From contig DAOTVO010000021.1 of the NCBI GenBank assembly GCA_034436335.1, positions 29,219-93,218 on the forward strand: a stretch of DNA of 64,000 nucleotides. Reading direction: 5' to 3'. The position numbers and the translations under genes were made by a program. The notes beneath the pieces are model-generated. The model was not told the origin of the DNA. It worked only from the letters and a program-made list of their open reading frames with translations, and did no database searches. Below are positions 33,958-43,627 of this stretch, in pieces (the stretch's first letter is position 1; every line of letters starts with the position of its first letter). The stretch comes from UBA877 sp034436335 (GTDB lineage Bacteria > Chloroflexota > Anaerolineae > Anaerolineales > Villigracilaceae).

Positions 33958-33994
33958 AAAAAGCCCCGTCGAGGTCTTTTGGCGGGACTTTTTG
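33958..33994. terminator. Bidirectional terminator after folD
   Basis: AAAAAGCCCCG pairs with CGGGACTTTTT apart from one mismatch. The A/T runs on both sides let it end folD and also the minus-strand remnant. Confidence 0.65.
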
Positions 33995-34011
33995 ATTTGG
34001 CGGAAGATGAA

Positions 34012-34218
34012 TCATTCATACCTGAAGCGCCAAATGCCGATAACGAAGAACACCGCCGCGAAGCCGAGCAGGACACCTGCTTCGGGCAGGATGCCGGCCA
34101 CGCCCTGGCCGCGCAGGCTGAAGATTTCGCCTTCCTGAATATCGAATGAAATGCCTTTCACGGCGGCGAAATCGCCATAATGCTTGACAAGTTGTTTGAC
34201 TTCGAGAATGGGGGGCAT
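34012..34218 (-). pseudogene. ABC-transporter deletion remnant (ATPase start joined to permease end)
   Basis: About 68 codons. The first 35 (MPPILEVKQLVKHYGDFAAV, then GISFDIQEGEIFSL) are the N-terminus of an ABC ATPase, cut off just before the Walker A loop. The last 30 (RGQGVAGILPEAGVLLGFAA, then FFVIGIWRFRYE) are the C-terminus of an ABC-2 type permease with its final TM helix. The two are joined in frame. A single deletion removing most of an ATPase-permease operon explains this. The product cannot be an active transporter. Confidence 0.8.
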
Positions 34219-34344
34219 AAGAACTCTCTTGTGACAGGAGATATCCAATATAACGCAGCAGAAATGCACGAGTTACATTTTGCCGGTTAACGTTGCCTCA
34301 TGCTTCGGAGGCTGAAGGCGGATAAACGGAGGAGGAAAATTGCA

Positions 34345-35229
34345 TCAGCCGACCAGCCGGGCCAGGCGGCCGGCGATATTTTCGACTATCGCGTCCGGCA
34401 CGCCATCCACAGCCTCAGACTGCAGGCGCAAGTCCACCGGGTCGTTGACGTAATCCACGACGACGAAGCGGCCGTCCCCTGTCAGGGCGATTTCGGTGGA
34501 GAAGAGATGCAGTTTGCAGAGCTGGGCGATGCGGCGCGCGACCTCGCGCAGGCCGCGCAGGCCGAAGCGGGCCATCTCCTCTGCGGTCAGGCGGGTGTAG
34601 ACGTGCGTCGCCTGGTCCCACCAGCAGGGGTACAGCGCCCCGTCGCAGACCAGAACGCGGAACCAGGCTGGACGTGAATCGAGCAGGCAGGGGGTGATAT
34701 GCGCCTGCAGGAGGTATTTTTCTTCGGGAAACTGCCAGCGGGCGGAGGACGCCTGTTCGAGTGAATTGGCCTCCAGCACCACGCCCGCGCCGCCGCCGGT
34801 GCCAGCCGGTTTGATGACGAAGTTATTGCCCAGCGGAGACAGGTCGAGCGGAGGCAGGTCGGGTTGTTCGGCGGCGGAGGCGAGGAGGATGGTATAGGGG
34901 AGTTCGAGGCCGGCGGAGAGAAACTCAAGATGCATGGTGGCCTTGTCCCAGGCCCAACGCGCCTGTTCCTGTGGGTTGATGCGCAGAGAGGCGTGAGTCT
35001 TGGCCCAGTCGGCGAGCGGCCGGAAACGATCGTCACTGTCGGAAGCGCGGTCGAGGAAGGTGCGAAAAGCCGTTTTCCCCGTTTCGAGCGCGGCAAGCGC
35101 CGGGTCAAGGTTTTCGGGCGTGACCTGAAGCAGACTCAAGCCGCGGCGGACACAGGCCTCGTCAAGCAGGCGGACAAAGGAGGCGTCATAATCCCAGTTC
35201 CAGGCCAGGCAAAGGTCATAAGAAGGCAT
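34345..35229 (-). CDS. ATP-grasp-like ligase domain protein
   Basis: 294 aa. The fold is suggested by FVIKPAGTGGGAGVVLEAN (about residues 136-154), matching the ATP-grasp glycine-rich loop, by a later acidic strand GRFVVVDYVNDPVDLRLQ with Asp/Asn metal ligands, and by an N-terminal pre-ATP domain (YDLCLAWNWDYDASFV). It probably joins a carboxylate to an amine or thiol. The substrate is unknown. No peptide or cofactor genes are adjacent. It lies 105 bases from the gyrB stop and is probably transcribed with it. Confidence 0.72.
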   Translation of the reverse strand: MPSYDLCLAWNWDYDASFVRLLDEACVRRGLSLLQVTPENLDPALAALETGKTAFRTFLDRASDSDDRFRPLADWAKTHASLRINPQEQARWAWDKATMHLEFLSAGLELPYTILLASAAEQPDLPPLDLSPLGNNFVIKPAGTGGGAGVVLEANSLEQASSARWQFPEEKYLLQAHITPCLLDSRPAWFRVLVCDGALYPCWWDQATHVYTRLTAEEMARFGLRGLREVARRIAQLCKLHLFSTEIALTGDGRFVVVDYVNDPVDLRLQSEAVDGVPDAIVENIAGRLARLVG

Positions 35230-35334
35230 GGAGGCAAGGCTTGAAATGGCTCATGCCCGAGATGGGGGCTTTTGCGCCGCCGAGGTGGTTGCCTGTTTTT
35301 GCCGGCGTTGTCTGGGCAAAGGCGCAAAGGCTCC

Positions 35335-37251
<1,917 letters not shown>

Positions 37252-37255
37252 AAAA

Positions 37256-38239
37256 TTATCCCTTTGCCGAATTCGCTTGCGCCTTCCATTGCTCGAAAAC
37301 CACTTTGAGCCAGTTGTTCACATCCCGATAATAGATAAAACTCGCCGCCAGCAGGGCCGTGGAAATGAACGCATGGGCGACAATTCCCACCAGCGTCCAC
37401 CAGGAGTCGGGAGGCGGCGTTTGCCACAACGGACGCAGGCCGAAACTGAGCAGAAGAGTCAGCAGAAGAAAGAGACTGGTGGCAGGAAATGTGAAACGCG
37501 TCATGCGCAGGCTGCTCAGAATAGCATTGAGGGCATCCATCTGGAAGGCGAAGATGCCGTGCGCCGAAAAGTAAATTGGAACAATCAGCCAGACCAGTAC
37601 CAGACTGGCCAGGAGCAGCAAGATTTGTTGCAGGGCCGGGCTGATCAGAGTGACCAGGCTGAGGAGCGTCAATGCTGGGAAAGCAAGCAAAACCAGAAGA
37701 GTCGCCCAAATGAAGGACACCCACAAAGACTGCGAGATGGCGTTCCGGAGAGACCGGGCAGATTGACCGCCGAGCGCCGCCCTGGAAACCGAATAGAAAT
37801 ATATACTGCCAAGCAGCCAGCCGGTCAGAATCAACGCCGCGCCAATTCCAAGAATGCCGCCGAATGAGTTGGCTTGCAGTACAAGGGGAGTCCCCAGGGG
37901 AGACTTGGCCGGCATTTCCAGAAAGAGCAGGCTTGAGGTCCCAACCGGAAAGGTGCGCAGCGCGGCAAACAAGTTGAAGCGGGCGAAGAAGTCGCTCCAG
38001 AATTGCTGGGCTTGTGTCAGCGTCTCGGCGGGAACAAGATCGGTGTAGAGCCGCGGCAGGGCGTCAATTATCGGCTGGAATAGTTTTTGCAGGTTTAAGC
38101 GAGGCCCCAGCCAAAGAAAGAGGTCGAGCAAAACGGGCAGAGCGATGACCGTGATGCTGTTGGCCACCGAGTTAAACCCGGCCGCGAACGAGGCGATCAG
38201 GCCGGGAGGAGCAGGGAATTTGTTCTGTTGCGATTCCAC
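37256..38239 (-). CDS. Polytopic membrane protein upstream of gyrB
   Basis: 327 aa with six predicted TM segments (e.g. ITVIALPVLLDLFLWLG, ILGIGAALILTGWLLGSIYF, VSFIWATLLVLLAFPALTLL, ILLLLASLVLVWLIVPIYF, SLFLLLTLLLSFGLRPLW, LVGIVAHAFISTALLAASF). A roughly 60-residue extracytoplasmic part follows the first TM. No family recognised. The 4-base gap to gyrB implies one transcript. Confidence 0.72.
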   Translation of the reverse strand: MESQQNKFPAPPGLIASFAAGFNSVANSITVIALPVLLDLFLWLGPRLNLQKLFQPIIDALPRLYTDLVPAETLTQAQQFWSDFFARFNLFAALRTFPVGTSSLLFLEMPAKSPLGTPLVLQANSFGGILGIGAALILTGWLLGSIYFYSVSRAALGGQSARSLRNAISQSLWVSFIWATLLVLLAFPALTLLSLVTLISPALQQILLLLASLVLVWLIVPIYFSAHGIFAFQMDALNAILSSLRMTRFTFPATSLFLLLTLLLSFGLRPLWQTPPPDSWWTLVGIVAHAFISTALLAASFIYYRDVNNWLKVVFEQWKAQANSAKG

Positions 38240-38281
38240 GCCGTTATTCTACCACAGGCGCAAATTCGCACAAATATTCTA

Positions 38282-39415
38282 TCAATCCAGCGCTTTGCGG
38301 TAGAAGCGGTAGCGCTTGTAGATTTTCGCCCCCAGATGATGCGCCAGCGGGAAGGTATCGGGGTTGTTTTCGCCGGTCAGCGAAAGGTCCACCCAGGTGT
38401 AGCCTTTGGCGGCGGCGCGGCGCGCCATCTCGGCAAAGAGCAGGACGCCCACGCCGGTGTCCCAGTATTCGGGCAAAACGGCTACACTCTTGACCGCCAG
38501 GCTTTTGGGCTTGCGGCGGGCATAGCGCAGCAGGCGCAGGGTGTCCCAGGGATAGCGCAGGCCGTTCAGGTGAATCAACACCTCGTTCATGTTCGGCACG
38601 CCGGGGAACCAGCCCACTGTCTTGCCGTCTGCTTCGGCAAAAAGCACCAGGTCGGGGTCTATGATGTCCAGCGCCGGCAGAATCATGGCTTCGATGGCCG
38701 TGCGTGTGTAGGGGGTGAAGTTAGGCAAATGTGCCAGGGCGCGGTTTTGGAGTTCGAGGATGCGGTCAATCTCTCCTTCGAGGTCGGCCAGATTGCCGCC
38801 GCGCACGATGATCTTTTTGCGCTGGCGGATGCGCTCGGCCAAATTCAGCAGACGCTGGATTTCGGGCGAGTTCAGATCCACGTCAATGGCATAGGCCAGA
38901 CCGTCGTCGCCGTCCTTTTGGAAACCGTAGCGCTCGAAGACATCCCGATAATACGGCGGGTTGTGGCCGCAGTAGATGACAGGCGGGCGGTCGCGGCCCT
39001 CGATGAGAACCCCGCGCCCATCCTCCCGGTCGAGGTTGTACGTGCCGTACAGGCTGACCAGGCCATGCTCGCGCGCCCAGGCCGCGGCGCGGTCGAAGAG
39101 GGCCTCGGCCACGGCGTACTCTTCCACGCACTCGAAGAAGCCAATCATGCACTCGCCGCGCCCCTTGACCTGTGTGTTGTTCTGGTCTTCGGCGCAGGCA
39201 ATCGTTCCAACCACTTCCTGGCCGCGGCGGGCCAGGAAAAACTCGGCGTAGCCATTTTTGAAGAAGAGACCGCGCCTCGGGTCAATGGCGCGGGCGCGCT
39301 CCGAAAGCAGCGGCGGGACCCAGAGCGGGTCGCGGCGGTAAATGCGCCAGGGAAAGGTCAAAAAGGCGCGTCGTTGGCGCGCCGTTTGAACCGGAATGAC
39401 TTCGATGTCGGTCAT
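38282..39415 (-). CDS. GNAT-family protein (large form)
   Basis: 377 aa from the ATG at 39415 (overlapping the upstream stop as ATGA). The N-terminal half starts TDIEVIPVQTARQRRAFLTF and has WVPPLLSERARAIDPRRG, a family of about 380-aa acetyltransferase-like proteins common in Chloroflexota and Actinobacteria. The C-terminal GNAT fold has VKSVAVLPEYWDTGVGVLLF. Substrate unknown. It is co-transcribed with the SDR gene, which may supply or use the same metabolite. Confidence 0.75.
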   Translation of the reverse strand: MTDIEVIPVQTARQRRAFLTFPWRIYRRDPLWVPPLLSERARAIDPRRGLFFKNGYAEFFLARRGQEVVGTIACAEDQNNTQVKGRGECMIGFFECVEEYAVAEALFDRAAAWAREHGLVSLYGTYNLDREDGRGVLIEGRDRPPVIYCGHNPPYYRDVFERYGFQKDGDDGLAYAIDVDLNSPEIQRLLNLAERIRQRKKIIVRGGNLADLEGEIDRILELQNRALAHLPNFTPYTRTAIEAMILPALDIIDPDLVLFAEADGKTVGWFPGVPNMNEVLIHLNGLRYPWDTLRLLRYARRKPKSLAVKSVAVLPEYWDTGVGVLLFAEMARRAAAKGYTWVDLSLTGENNPDTFPLAHHLGAKIYKRYRFYRKALD

Positions 39416-40362
39416 TTGCGATAGTAGGGCGAGAGTTTCAGCATACTGCGCCGGGCAAACGGCCGCGCCAGGGGGACGAAAATCTTCTTCCAGCCCAACT
39501 GCGCCGCCACCTCGGCAACGATGTCCTCGAAGGAATGGCGCTGATACTGGAGCAGGCGCTGGCTTTCCTCGGTATCCAGCCAGTCGGTGACGTATTCCTC
39601 GTGACTGAAGGCTTCCTCCGGCAGGGGGCCGATGCCCATCGCCGTGAGCAGGCCGAAGAGGAACTGGCGGTAGGTGACCTGACAGCGACTCCCGCCGCCC
39701 ACGAGCAGGAGGCGTCCCCGGCCCCACAATTCCGGCGTCTTCAGCGCGTTGACGGTCGCCAGCGCAGCGTCGGCGGGATGCATGGTCTCCATGCGCGTGT
39801 CGAGCGGGATGCGATACATGATGGGGTGGCCGGAGCGCAGGCCGATGATGGGCATGTCGGAGTAGCGAAAGATGAGGAAGTCCAGCCCCGAAGTGCGCAC
39901 CATCTCCTCACCGGCGGCCTTGCTCTTGGTGTAGATGTCGCTGATTTCGATGGGGTCGTCGGCGCGGCGCGGAGGGGGAAGTTTTTGGGTGTGGCCGAAC
40001 AGGTCGAAGGTGGAAGCGAAGAGAAAACGCGGCGGGGGCGTCTGCGCTTTGCAGGCGGCAAGCAGGTTGCGGGTCCCCTCGGCGTTGACGGCCCAGGCCA
40101 GGGCGGGGGCTTCGTCGCTGGCCGGCGGGATGATAGCCGCCAGGTGGATGACGGTCTCCACCCCCTCCACAGCCCGGGTCACATCCTGTGTCTCGCGAAT
40201 GTCGCCCCACACTACGTCCACCTTGTCCCCCAATCGGGCGGCCTTTTTCCGGTTGGGTGCTGTCGGAAGGTCGAAAGCGCGGGCCTTATATCCTTGTCGA
40301 AGGAGTTCCTCCAAAACGTAACTGCCGAGATTGCCGAATGCGCCTGTGACGAGGATGGTCAT
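39412..40362 (-). CDS. NAD-dependent epimerase/dehydratase family protein (extended SDR)
   Basis: 316 aa. Cofactor motif TGAFGNLGSYVLEEL (residues 6-20), HLAAIIPP, and the active-site region YTKSKAAGEE with YxxxK; the catalytic Ser is probably in FASTFDLFGH. It resembles nucleoside-diphosphate-sugar epimerases. The substrate is unknown and no sugar cluster is nearby. It overlaps the GNAT gene by 4 bases. Confidence 0.83.
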   Translation of the reverse strand: MTILVTGAFGNLGSYVLEELLRQGYKARAFDLPTAPNRKKAARLGDKVDVVWGDIRETQDVTRAVEGVETVIHLAAIIPPASDEAPALAWAVNAEGTRNLLAACKAQTPPPRFLFASTFDLFGHTQKLPPPRRADDPIEISDIYTKSKAAGEEMVRTSGLDFLIFRYSDMPIIGLRSGHPIMYRIPLDTRMETMHPADAALATVNALKTPELWGRGRLLLVGGGSRCQVTYRQFLFGLLTAMGIGPLPEEAFSHEEYVTDWLDTEESQRLLQYQRHSFEDIVAEVAAQLGWKKIFVPLARPFARRSMLKLSPYYRK

Positions 40363-40410
40363 AGGAAATTCCTTGATGGAAGAATATGGGACTATTTTAC
40401 TGCGTTTGCG

Positions 40411-41253
40411 TCAAATGGTCATCAGCAGGATGGCCGCCGCGGCGAGAAGGATGCCGATGAACTGCGGACGGCTGATTTTTTCGTGCAGCAGAAGCCACGC
40501 CAGCAGGACCGTCGAGCCGGGGTACAGCGACCCGAGAACGGCGGCCACGTCGAGGCGGCCGGCGCGGGCCGAAAGGATGTAGAGGCCGTTCCCCCCGATG
40601 TCGAGCAGGGCATTCAGGGCAACGAGCGGCCAGAGCGGAGGCGGCGGCAGGAGCGGGCCGCGGCGCAGGAGAAGGATGTAGGCTGTAATGGTGAGCAATC
40701 CCGCGCTGCGGGAGAAAATCATCGGCCAGAGGACGGTCTCCTGTGTGCCGCGTTCCATGAAGGTGAAGTAGAGGCCGAAAAATATCCCCGACAGAAGCGG
40801 AAGACGCAGGTCGGCCAGGCGCAGATGCGCCGGCAGGGAGACATGCGGGTCGCGCGAAACGAGCCAGATGGCAGCCAGCGCCAGGCCAAAGCCGATGAAT
40901 TTCAGCAGGCCGGGCAGCCCCTCCAAAAATGCCGCGACGACGATGGGCAGAGCAGCCGACATCAGCGCCGAGACCGGCGCGGCGATGCTCATCTTGCCCT
41001 CCGCAAAGGACTTGTAGAGCATGACCAGTCCGGCGCAGCCGAACGCGCCGGCCAGGGTGCTCCAGACCAGGTCGCGCCAGGCGGCAAAGGGCGCGCCGGT
41101 CAGCAGGGCGGCAGTCAGGAGCATCAGGACGCCCGTGAGTTGACTGAGCGCCACCACCCGGTGCGAATCTGACTTGCGGCTGGCCAGTCCGCCGGTAAAA
41201 TCGCCTGCGCCCCAGACGAGCGCCGAGGAGAGTCCGTAGAAGATTGAAAGCAT
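40411..41253 (-). CDS. EamA/DMT-superfamily transporter
   Basis: 280 aa with ten TM helices in two EamA repeats. The N-terminal segment SIFYGLSSALVWGAGDFTGG and the second-repeat segments LPLLSGIFFGLYFTFM and AAVLGSLYPGSTVLLAWLLL are typical. Probably exports a small metabolite. Basic, unmodified family length. It is followed by the SDR gene after 48 bases. Confidence 0.87.
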   Translation of the reverse strand: MLSIFYGLSSALVWGAGDFTGGLASRKSDSHRVVALSQLTGVLMLLTAALLTGAPFAAWRDLVWSTLAGAFGCAGLVMLYKSFAEGKMSIAAPVSALMSAALPIVVAAFLEGLPGLLKFIGFGLALAAIWLVSRDPHVSLPAHLRLADLRLPLLSGIFFGLYFTFMERGTQETVLWPMIFSRSAGLLTITAYILLLRRGPLLPPPPLWPLVALNALLDIGGNGLYILSARAGRLDVAAVLGSLYPGSTVLLAWLLLHEKISRPQFIGILLAAAAILLMTI

Positions 41254-41292
41254 ATCGAATTGAAAATGACAACGAAGCCAGCAGATAATAAG

Positions 41293-41320
41293 AAGACCCT
41301 GCTAGGAATTGCAGGGTCTT
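41293..41320 (-). terminator. Terminator of tRNA-Pro
   Basis: 10-bp perfect stem AAGACCCTGC/GCAGGGTCTT with an 8-base loop; on the minus strand it is followed by a T-rich stretch. Confidence 0.85.
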
Positions 41321-41324
41321 TCAG

Positions 41325-41399
41325 TCGGGGCGCCGGGAATTGAACCCGGGACCTCTTGCACCCCATGCAAGCGCGCTAGCCGGACTGCGCCACGCCCCG
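41325..41399 (-). tRNA. tRNA-Pro (GGG)
   Basis: 75 nt. Acceptor CGGGGCG/CGCCCCG, D arm GCGCAGTCCGGCTAGCGC, anticodon stem-loop CTTGC-ATGGGGT-GCAAG (anticodon GGG), T arm with GTTCAATTC. No encoded CCA. Confidence 0.95.
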
Positions 41400-41413
41400 T
41401 CGGGCAAGGCGCT

Positions 41414-41442
41414 ATTATAGCCGCAATTAGAGAATCTGGCAA
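41414..41442 (-). promoter_or_regulatory. tRNA-Pro promoter
   Basis: Minus-strand TTGCCA (41442-41437), 17-base spacer, TATAAT (41419-41414). Confidence 0.8.
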
Positions 41443-41472
41443 TAAAAGTTTTTGGATTCCGAAAATGATTGC

Positions 41473-41501
41473 TTGACTGCCTGCCGTCCTGACGGTAGAA
41501 T
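41473..41501 (+). promoter_or_regulatory. tRNA-Gly promoter
   Basis: TTGACT (41473-41478), 17-base spacer, TAGAAT (41496-41501), 11 bases before the tRNA. It may also serve tRNA-Ile2 downstream. Confidence 0.82.
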
Positions 41502-41512
41502 ATCAATCCTAC

Positions 41513-41584
41513 GCGGGCGTCGCCAAGCGGTAAGGCATCAGCCTTCCAAGCTGATATTCGCGGGTTCGAATCCCGTCGCCCGCT
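41513..41584 (+). tRNA. tRNA-Gly (TCC)
   Basis: 72 nt. Acceptor GCGGGCG/CGCCCGC, anticodon stem-loop TCAGC-CTTCCAA-GCTGA (anticodon TCC), T arm with GTTCGAATCC. No encoded CCA. Confidence 0.95.
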
Positions 41585-41590
41585 CCTCTT

Positions 41591-41654
41591 CAGTGAGCAG
41601 TTAAGCGAGCAGTTATCAGTCATCAGTGCACAACTGGTCACTGATAACTGTTCA
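41591..41654. repeat. Heptamer repeat (CAGTNNN) in both orientations between two tRNAs
   Basis: CAGTGAG, CAGTTAA, a 5-base spacer, CAGTTAT, CAGTCAT, CAGTGCA, then the reverse complement orientation (ACTGGTC, ACTGATA, ACTGTTC). The two halves can form a long hairpin (CAGTTATCAGT/ACTGATAACTG). Confidence 0.82.
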
Positions 41655-41670
41655 TCGTTTTCCTGAAAAT

Positions 41671-41743
41671 GGGCCCGTAGCTCAGCGGTGAGAGCAGGCG
41701 ACTCATAATCGCTTGGTCGCTGGTTCGAATCCAGCCGGGCCCA
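41671..41743 (+). tRNA. tRNA-Ile2 (CAT, lysidine-type)
   Basis: 73 nt. Acceptor GGGCCCG/CGGGCCC, anticodon stem-loop GGCGA-CTCATAA-TCGCT with anticodon CAT. The anticodon arm, variable loop and T-stem start (GGCGACTCATAATCGCTTGG, then TCGCTGGTTC) match E. coli tRNA-Ile2 and differ from elongator and initiator Met tRNAs. The C34 should be converted to lysidine by TilS so that it reads AUA. Confidence 0.85.
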
Positions 41744-41763
41744 CTCTTTTGAAGTAAAGGGGG

Positions 41764-41863
41764 AACTGCCTACCCTGGTCTCGGAAATCATCCGCAGATG
41801 TCGCAGATGATGCAGATTGGGAAAAATCGGCGACATCGTACCCACAGGGTAAATCTGCACAAT
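41764..41863. mobile_element. Truncated miniature element B inside a nitroreductase gene
   Basis: The reverse complement of this stretch matches 59396-59497 at roughly 85% identity by eye, including AACTGCCTAC at the outer end, GGTCTCGGAAATCATCC, and GGTACGATGTCGCCGATTTT (reverse strand). The opposite terminal repeat is missing, so the copy is one-ended. The inner end replaces the nitroreductase sequence after about codon 97. Confidence 0.82.
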
Positions 41864-42154
41864 ACAGTCTTGTTCCCAAAACAGGCGCGCCGCCGGATTG
41901 GCCGAAAGCGACGGGTTGCCGCAGACGACGATCGCCGCCGGGGCGTTGCGGTTGCCGAAGATGAGCCGCTTGCGGAACTGTGCCAGTTTCTCCGGGTCGG
42001 TGACGAGGACGAATTCCCACGGCTTGCAGTTCATCGCCGAGGGGGCCGCCATGGCCGCCTGAAGCAACAAGTCGAGTTTTTCCGGCTCGACCGGCTGTTC
42101 GGTGTACTTGCGGATGCTGCGACGGCGAAAGAGGCTTTCGAGGGTGGGGTTCAT
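41864..42154 (-). pseudogene. Nitroreductase, 3' part replaced by element B
   Basis: The first 97 codons from the ATG at 42154 are a clean nitroreductase N-terminus: LFRRRSIRKYTEQPVEP, MAAPSAMNCKPWEFVLVTD and AAIVVCGNPSLSANPAARLF. The frame then runs into the miniature element and the tRNA genes (MSPIFPN, then SPFTSKEWARLDSNQ), so the FMN-binding C-terminal half is gone. The open frame continues to 41321 by chance. Inactive as a nitroreductase. Confidence 0.87.
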
Positions 42155-42157
42155 CGC

Positions 42158-42214
42158 GATGGACGGTGGACGGTAGACGACGGATGGTCCGCGGTCTACC
42201 GTCTACTGTCTAAT
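42158..42214. repeat. Heptamer repeat between nitroreductase remnant and GH1 gene
   Basis: GATGGAC, GGTGGAC, GGTAGAC, a short spacer, then GTCCGCG, GTCTACC, GTCTACT, GTCTAAT in the opposite orientation. The GH1 stop codon (TAG, 42212-42210) lies in the last unit. Confidence 0.8.
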
Positions 42215-43559
42215 CGGGGAACATCTTCTCGAACGCTTCCGGGCAATATTGCTGCACCATCTCGCTCGTCAGGCCGTTCTCTTTGCAGATGGCCGCGTAG
42301 AGGTCCACCGACGGGCGGCGGATGCGCTTCTGCGTCTCCGGCTCGAGGCCCCACAGCCCGAAGCGCTGAGTCCAGCCGCGCTCCCACTCGAAGTTGTCCA
42401 CCAGCGACCAGTGGAAGTAGCCCTTGACCGGCCAGTTGAAGTTGACCGCCCGCCACATCTGGTGAATGTGCTGTGCCAGGTAGCGCGGCCGCAGGCGGTC
42501 GTCGGGGTCTTCGACGCCGTTCTCGGTGATGAGGATGGGCAGGTTCGGGTAGGTGCGCTGCGCCCAGCGGATGCTCTCGAAGAGACCTTCGGGAAGGTTG
42601 GCGATGAAACCGGTCGGGCTGAGGTCGGCGTCCTTGGGGTAATAGGCGCGGCTGAAGAGTTCGCGCGGCCGGCGCAGGTCGAAGGCGACCGTGTCCACCG
42701 AGTAATAGTTCAGGCCGAAGTAATCCTGCGTCCCTTTGGCCTCCGGCACGCGGAAATTGCCCAGCGGGGTGCGCATGACGCCCGTGCTGATGCCGCTCGG
42801 GAAGCCCAGGTTGATGCCGCTGTAGCGGATGTTCCGCATCAGCCGGTCGAGGGGCGAGGCGGGATGGGCCGGCACCTGCGGCCGGTAGTGCAGGGCATAG
42901 CCGACGCGCGCTTCGGGCTGAATCTCGTGGATGGCGCGGTAGGCGGCGGCGTGGCCGCGCAGCATGTTCGCCAGGACGCGCATGGCCAGTTTGTTATCTT
43001 GCTTGCCGGGCGGAAAGTCGCCGCTCAGGTAGCCGCTTAGCGCATAGACGTTCGGCTCGTTGATGGTGCACCACAACGTGCAATACTCCTTGAGCGCCTC
43101 CACCGTCTTGCGGACGAATTTCTCGAAGAGCGGCACAACCGCCTCGTTTTCCCAGCCCCGTCCTGAGCCGGTCGAAGGCCCCCCTATTTCATGCAGCCAG
43201 AGCGGATCGGTGAAGTGGTGCAGGGTCACCAGCGGCGTCATGCCGCGCTCGTGCAGGCCGCGCAGCATGGCGCGGTAACGCTCGAGGGCCTCCTCGTCCC
43301 AGCGGTCGGGGGCCGGCTGGATGCGGCTCCACTCGACCGAAAGACGATGGGCGTTCTGCCCGGCCTCGGCAGCGCGGTCGAAATCCTCCTTCCAGCGTCC
43401 GCCCCACCAGTCGCAGGCCAGGCCGGATTTGTGTTTCGTGTGGCCTTCCTGCTCCCAGCGGTACCAGTTGTTGTTGGTGTTTTGGCCTTCCACCTGATGG
43501 GCCGCCGTGGCGCAGCCCCACAGAAAGCCTTTGGGGAAGTGAAAAGATGCAGCAGGCAT
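42210..43559 (-). CDS. GH1 family beta-glucosidase/beta-glycosidase
   Basis: 449 aa. GH1 hallmarks: FPKGFLWGCATAAHQVEGQ at the start, HRLSVEWSRIQP, the acid/base Glu in TINEPN (about residue 167), the nucleophile Glu in ITENGVEDP (about 345), and HWSLVDNFEWERG. A cytoplasmic enzyme that hydrolyses beta-linked disaccharides or aryl-glycosides. An in-frame insertion of about eight residues (PSTGSGRG) splits the usual EIGGWEN stretch and is encoded by a short palindromic repeat (43156-43180). It is unlikely to destroy activity, as it lies in a surface loop before the acid/base strand; that is inference. Confidence 0.92.
   Translation of the reverse strand: MPAASFHFPKGFLWGCATAAHQVEGQNTNNNWYRWEQEGHTKHKSGLACDWWGGRWKEDFDRAAEAGQNAHRLSVEWSRIQPAPDRWDEEALERYRAMLRGLHERGMTPLVTLHHFTDPLWLHEIGGPSTGSGRGWENEAVVPLFEKFVRKTVEALKEYCTLWCTINEPNVYALSGYLSGDFPPGKQDNKLAMRVLANMLRGHAAAYRAIHEIQPEARVGYALHYRPQVPAHPASPLDRLMRNIRYSGINLGFPSGISTGVMRTPLGNFRVPEAKGTQDYFGLNYYSVDTVAFDLRRPRELFSRAYYPKDADLSPTGFIANLPEGLFESIRWAQRTYPNLPILITENGVEDPDDRLRPRYLAQHIHQMWRAVNFNWPVKGYFHWSLVDNFEWERGWTQRFGLWGLEPETQKRIRRPSVDLYAAICKENGLTSEMVQQYCPEAFEKMFPD
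43156..43180. repeat. Palindromic intergenic-type repeat inserted in the GH1 coding region
   Basis: CCGTCCTGAGCCGGTCGAAGG resembles the GTCCTGAGC-TGTCGAAGGAC element common between genes in many bacterial genomes. Here it adds about 24 bases in frame. Confidence 0.6.
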
Positions 43560-43567
43560 GGGAACTC

Positions 43568-43627
43568 CAGTATTCAGTATTCAGTGTTCAGTGTTCGGTG
43601 TTCAGTGTTCGGTGTTCGGTGTTCAGC
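43568..43627. repeat. Nine-unit heptamer repeat (CAGTGTT family)
   Basis: CAGTATT x2, CAGTGTT x2, CGGTGTT, CAGTGTT, CGGTGTT x2, CAGCGGC. It fills the gap between the GH1 start and the rlmB stop; the rlmB TGA (43625-43623) lies in it. Confidence 0.9.

Noticed and set aside
37300..38960. CATCCCGATAAT seen near both 37321 and 38941
   Set aside because: Both encode a YYRDV-type peptide on the minus strand in unrelated proteins; coincidence of codons.
41321..41760. Continuation of the nitroreductase frame through the tRNA genes (LDSNQRPSDYES, etc.)
   Set aside because: These residues are antisense translations of tRNA-Ile2, tRNA-Gly and tRNA-Pro; LDSNQRPS-type strings are a known tRNA artefact.
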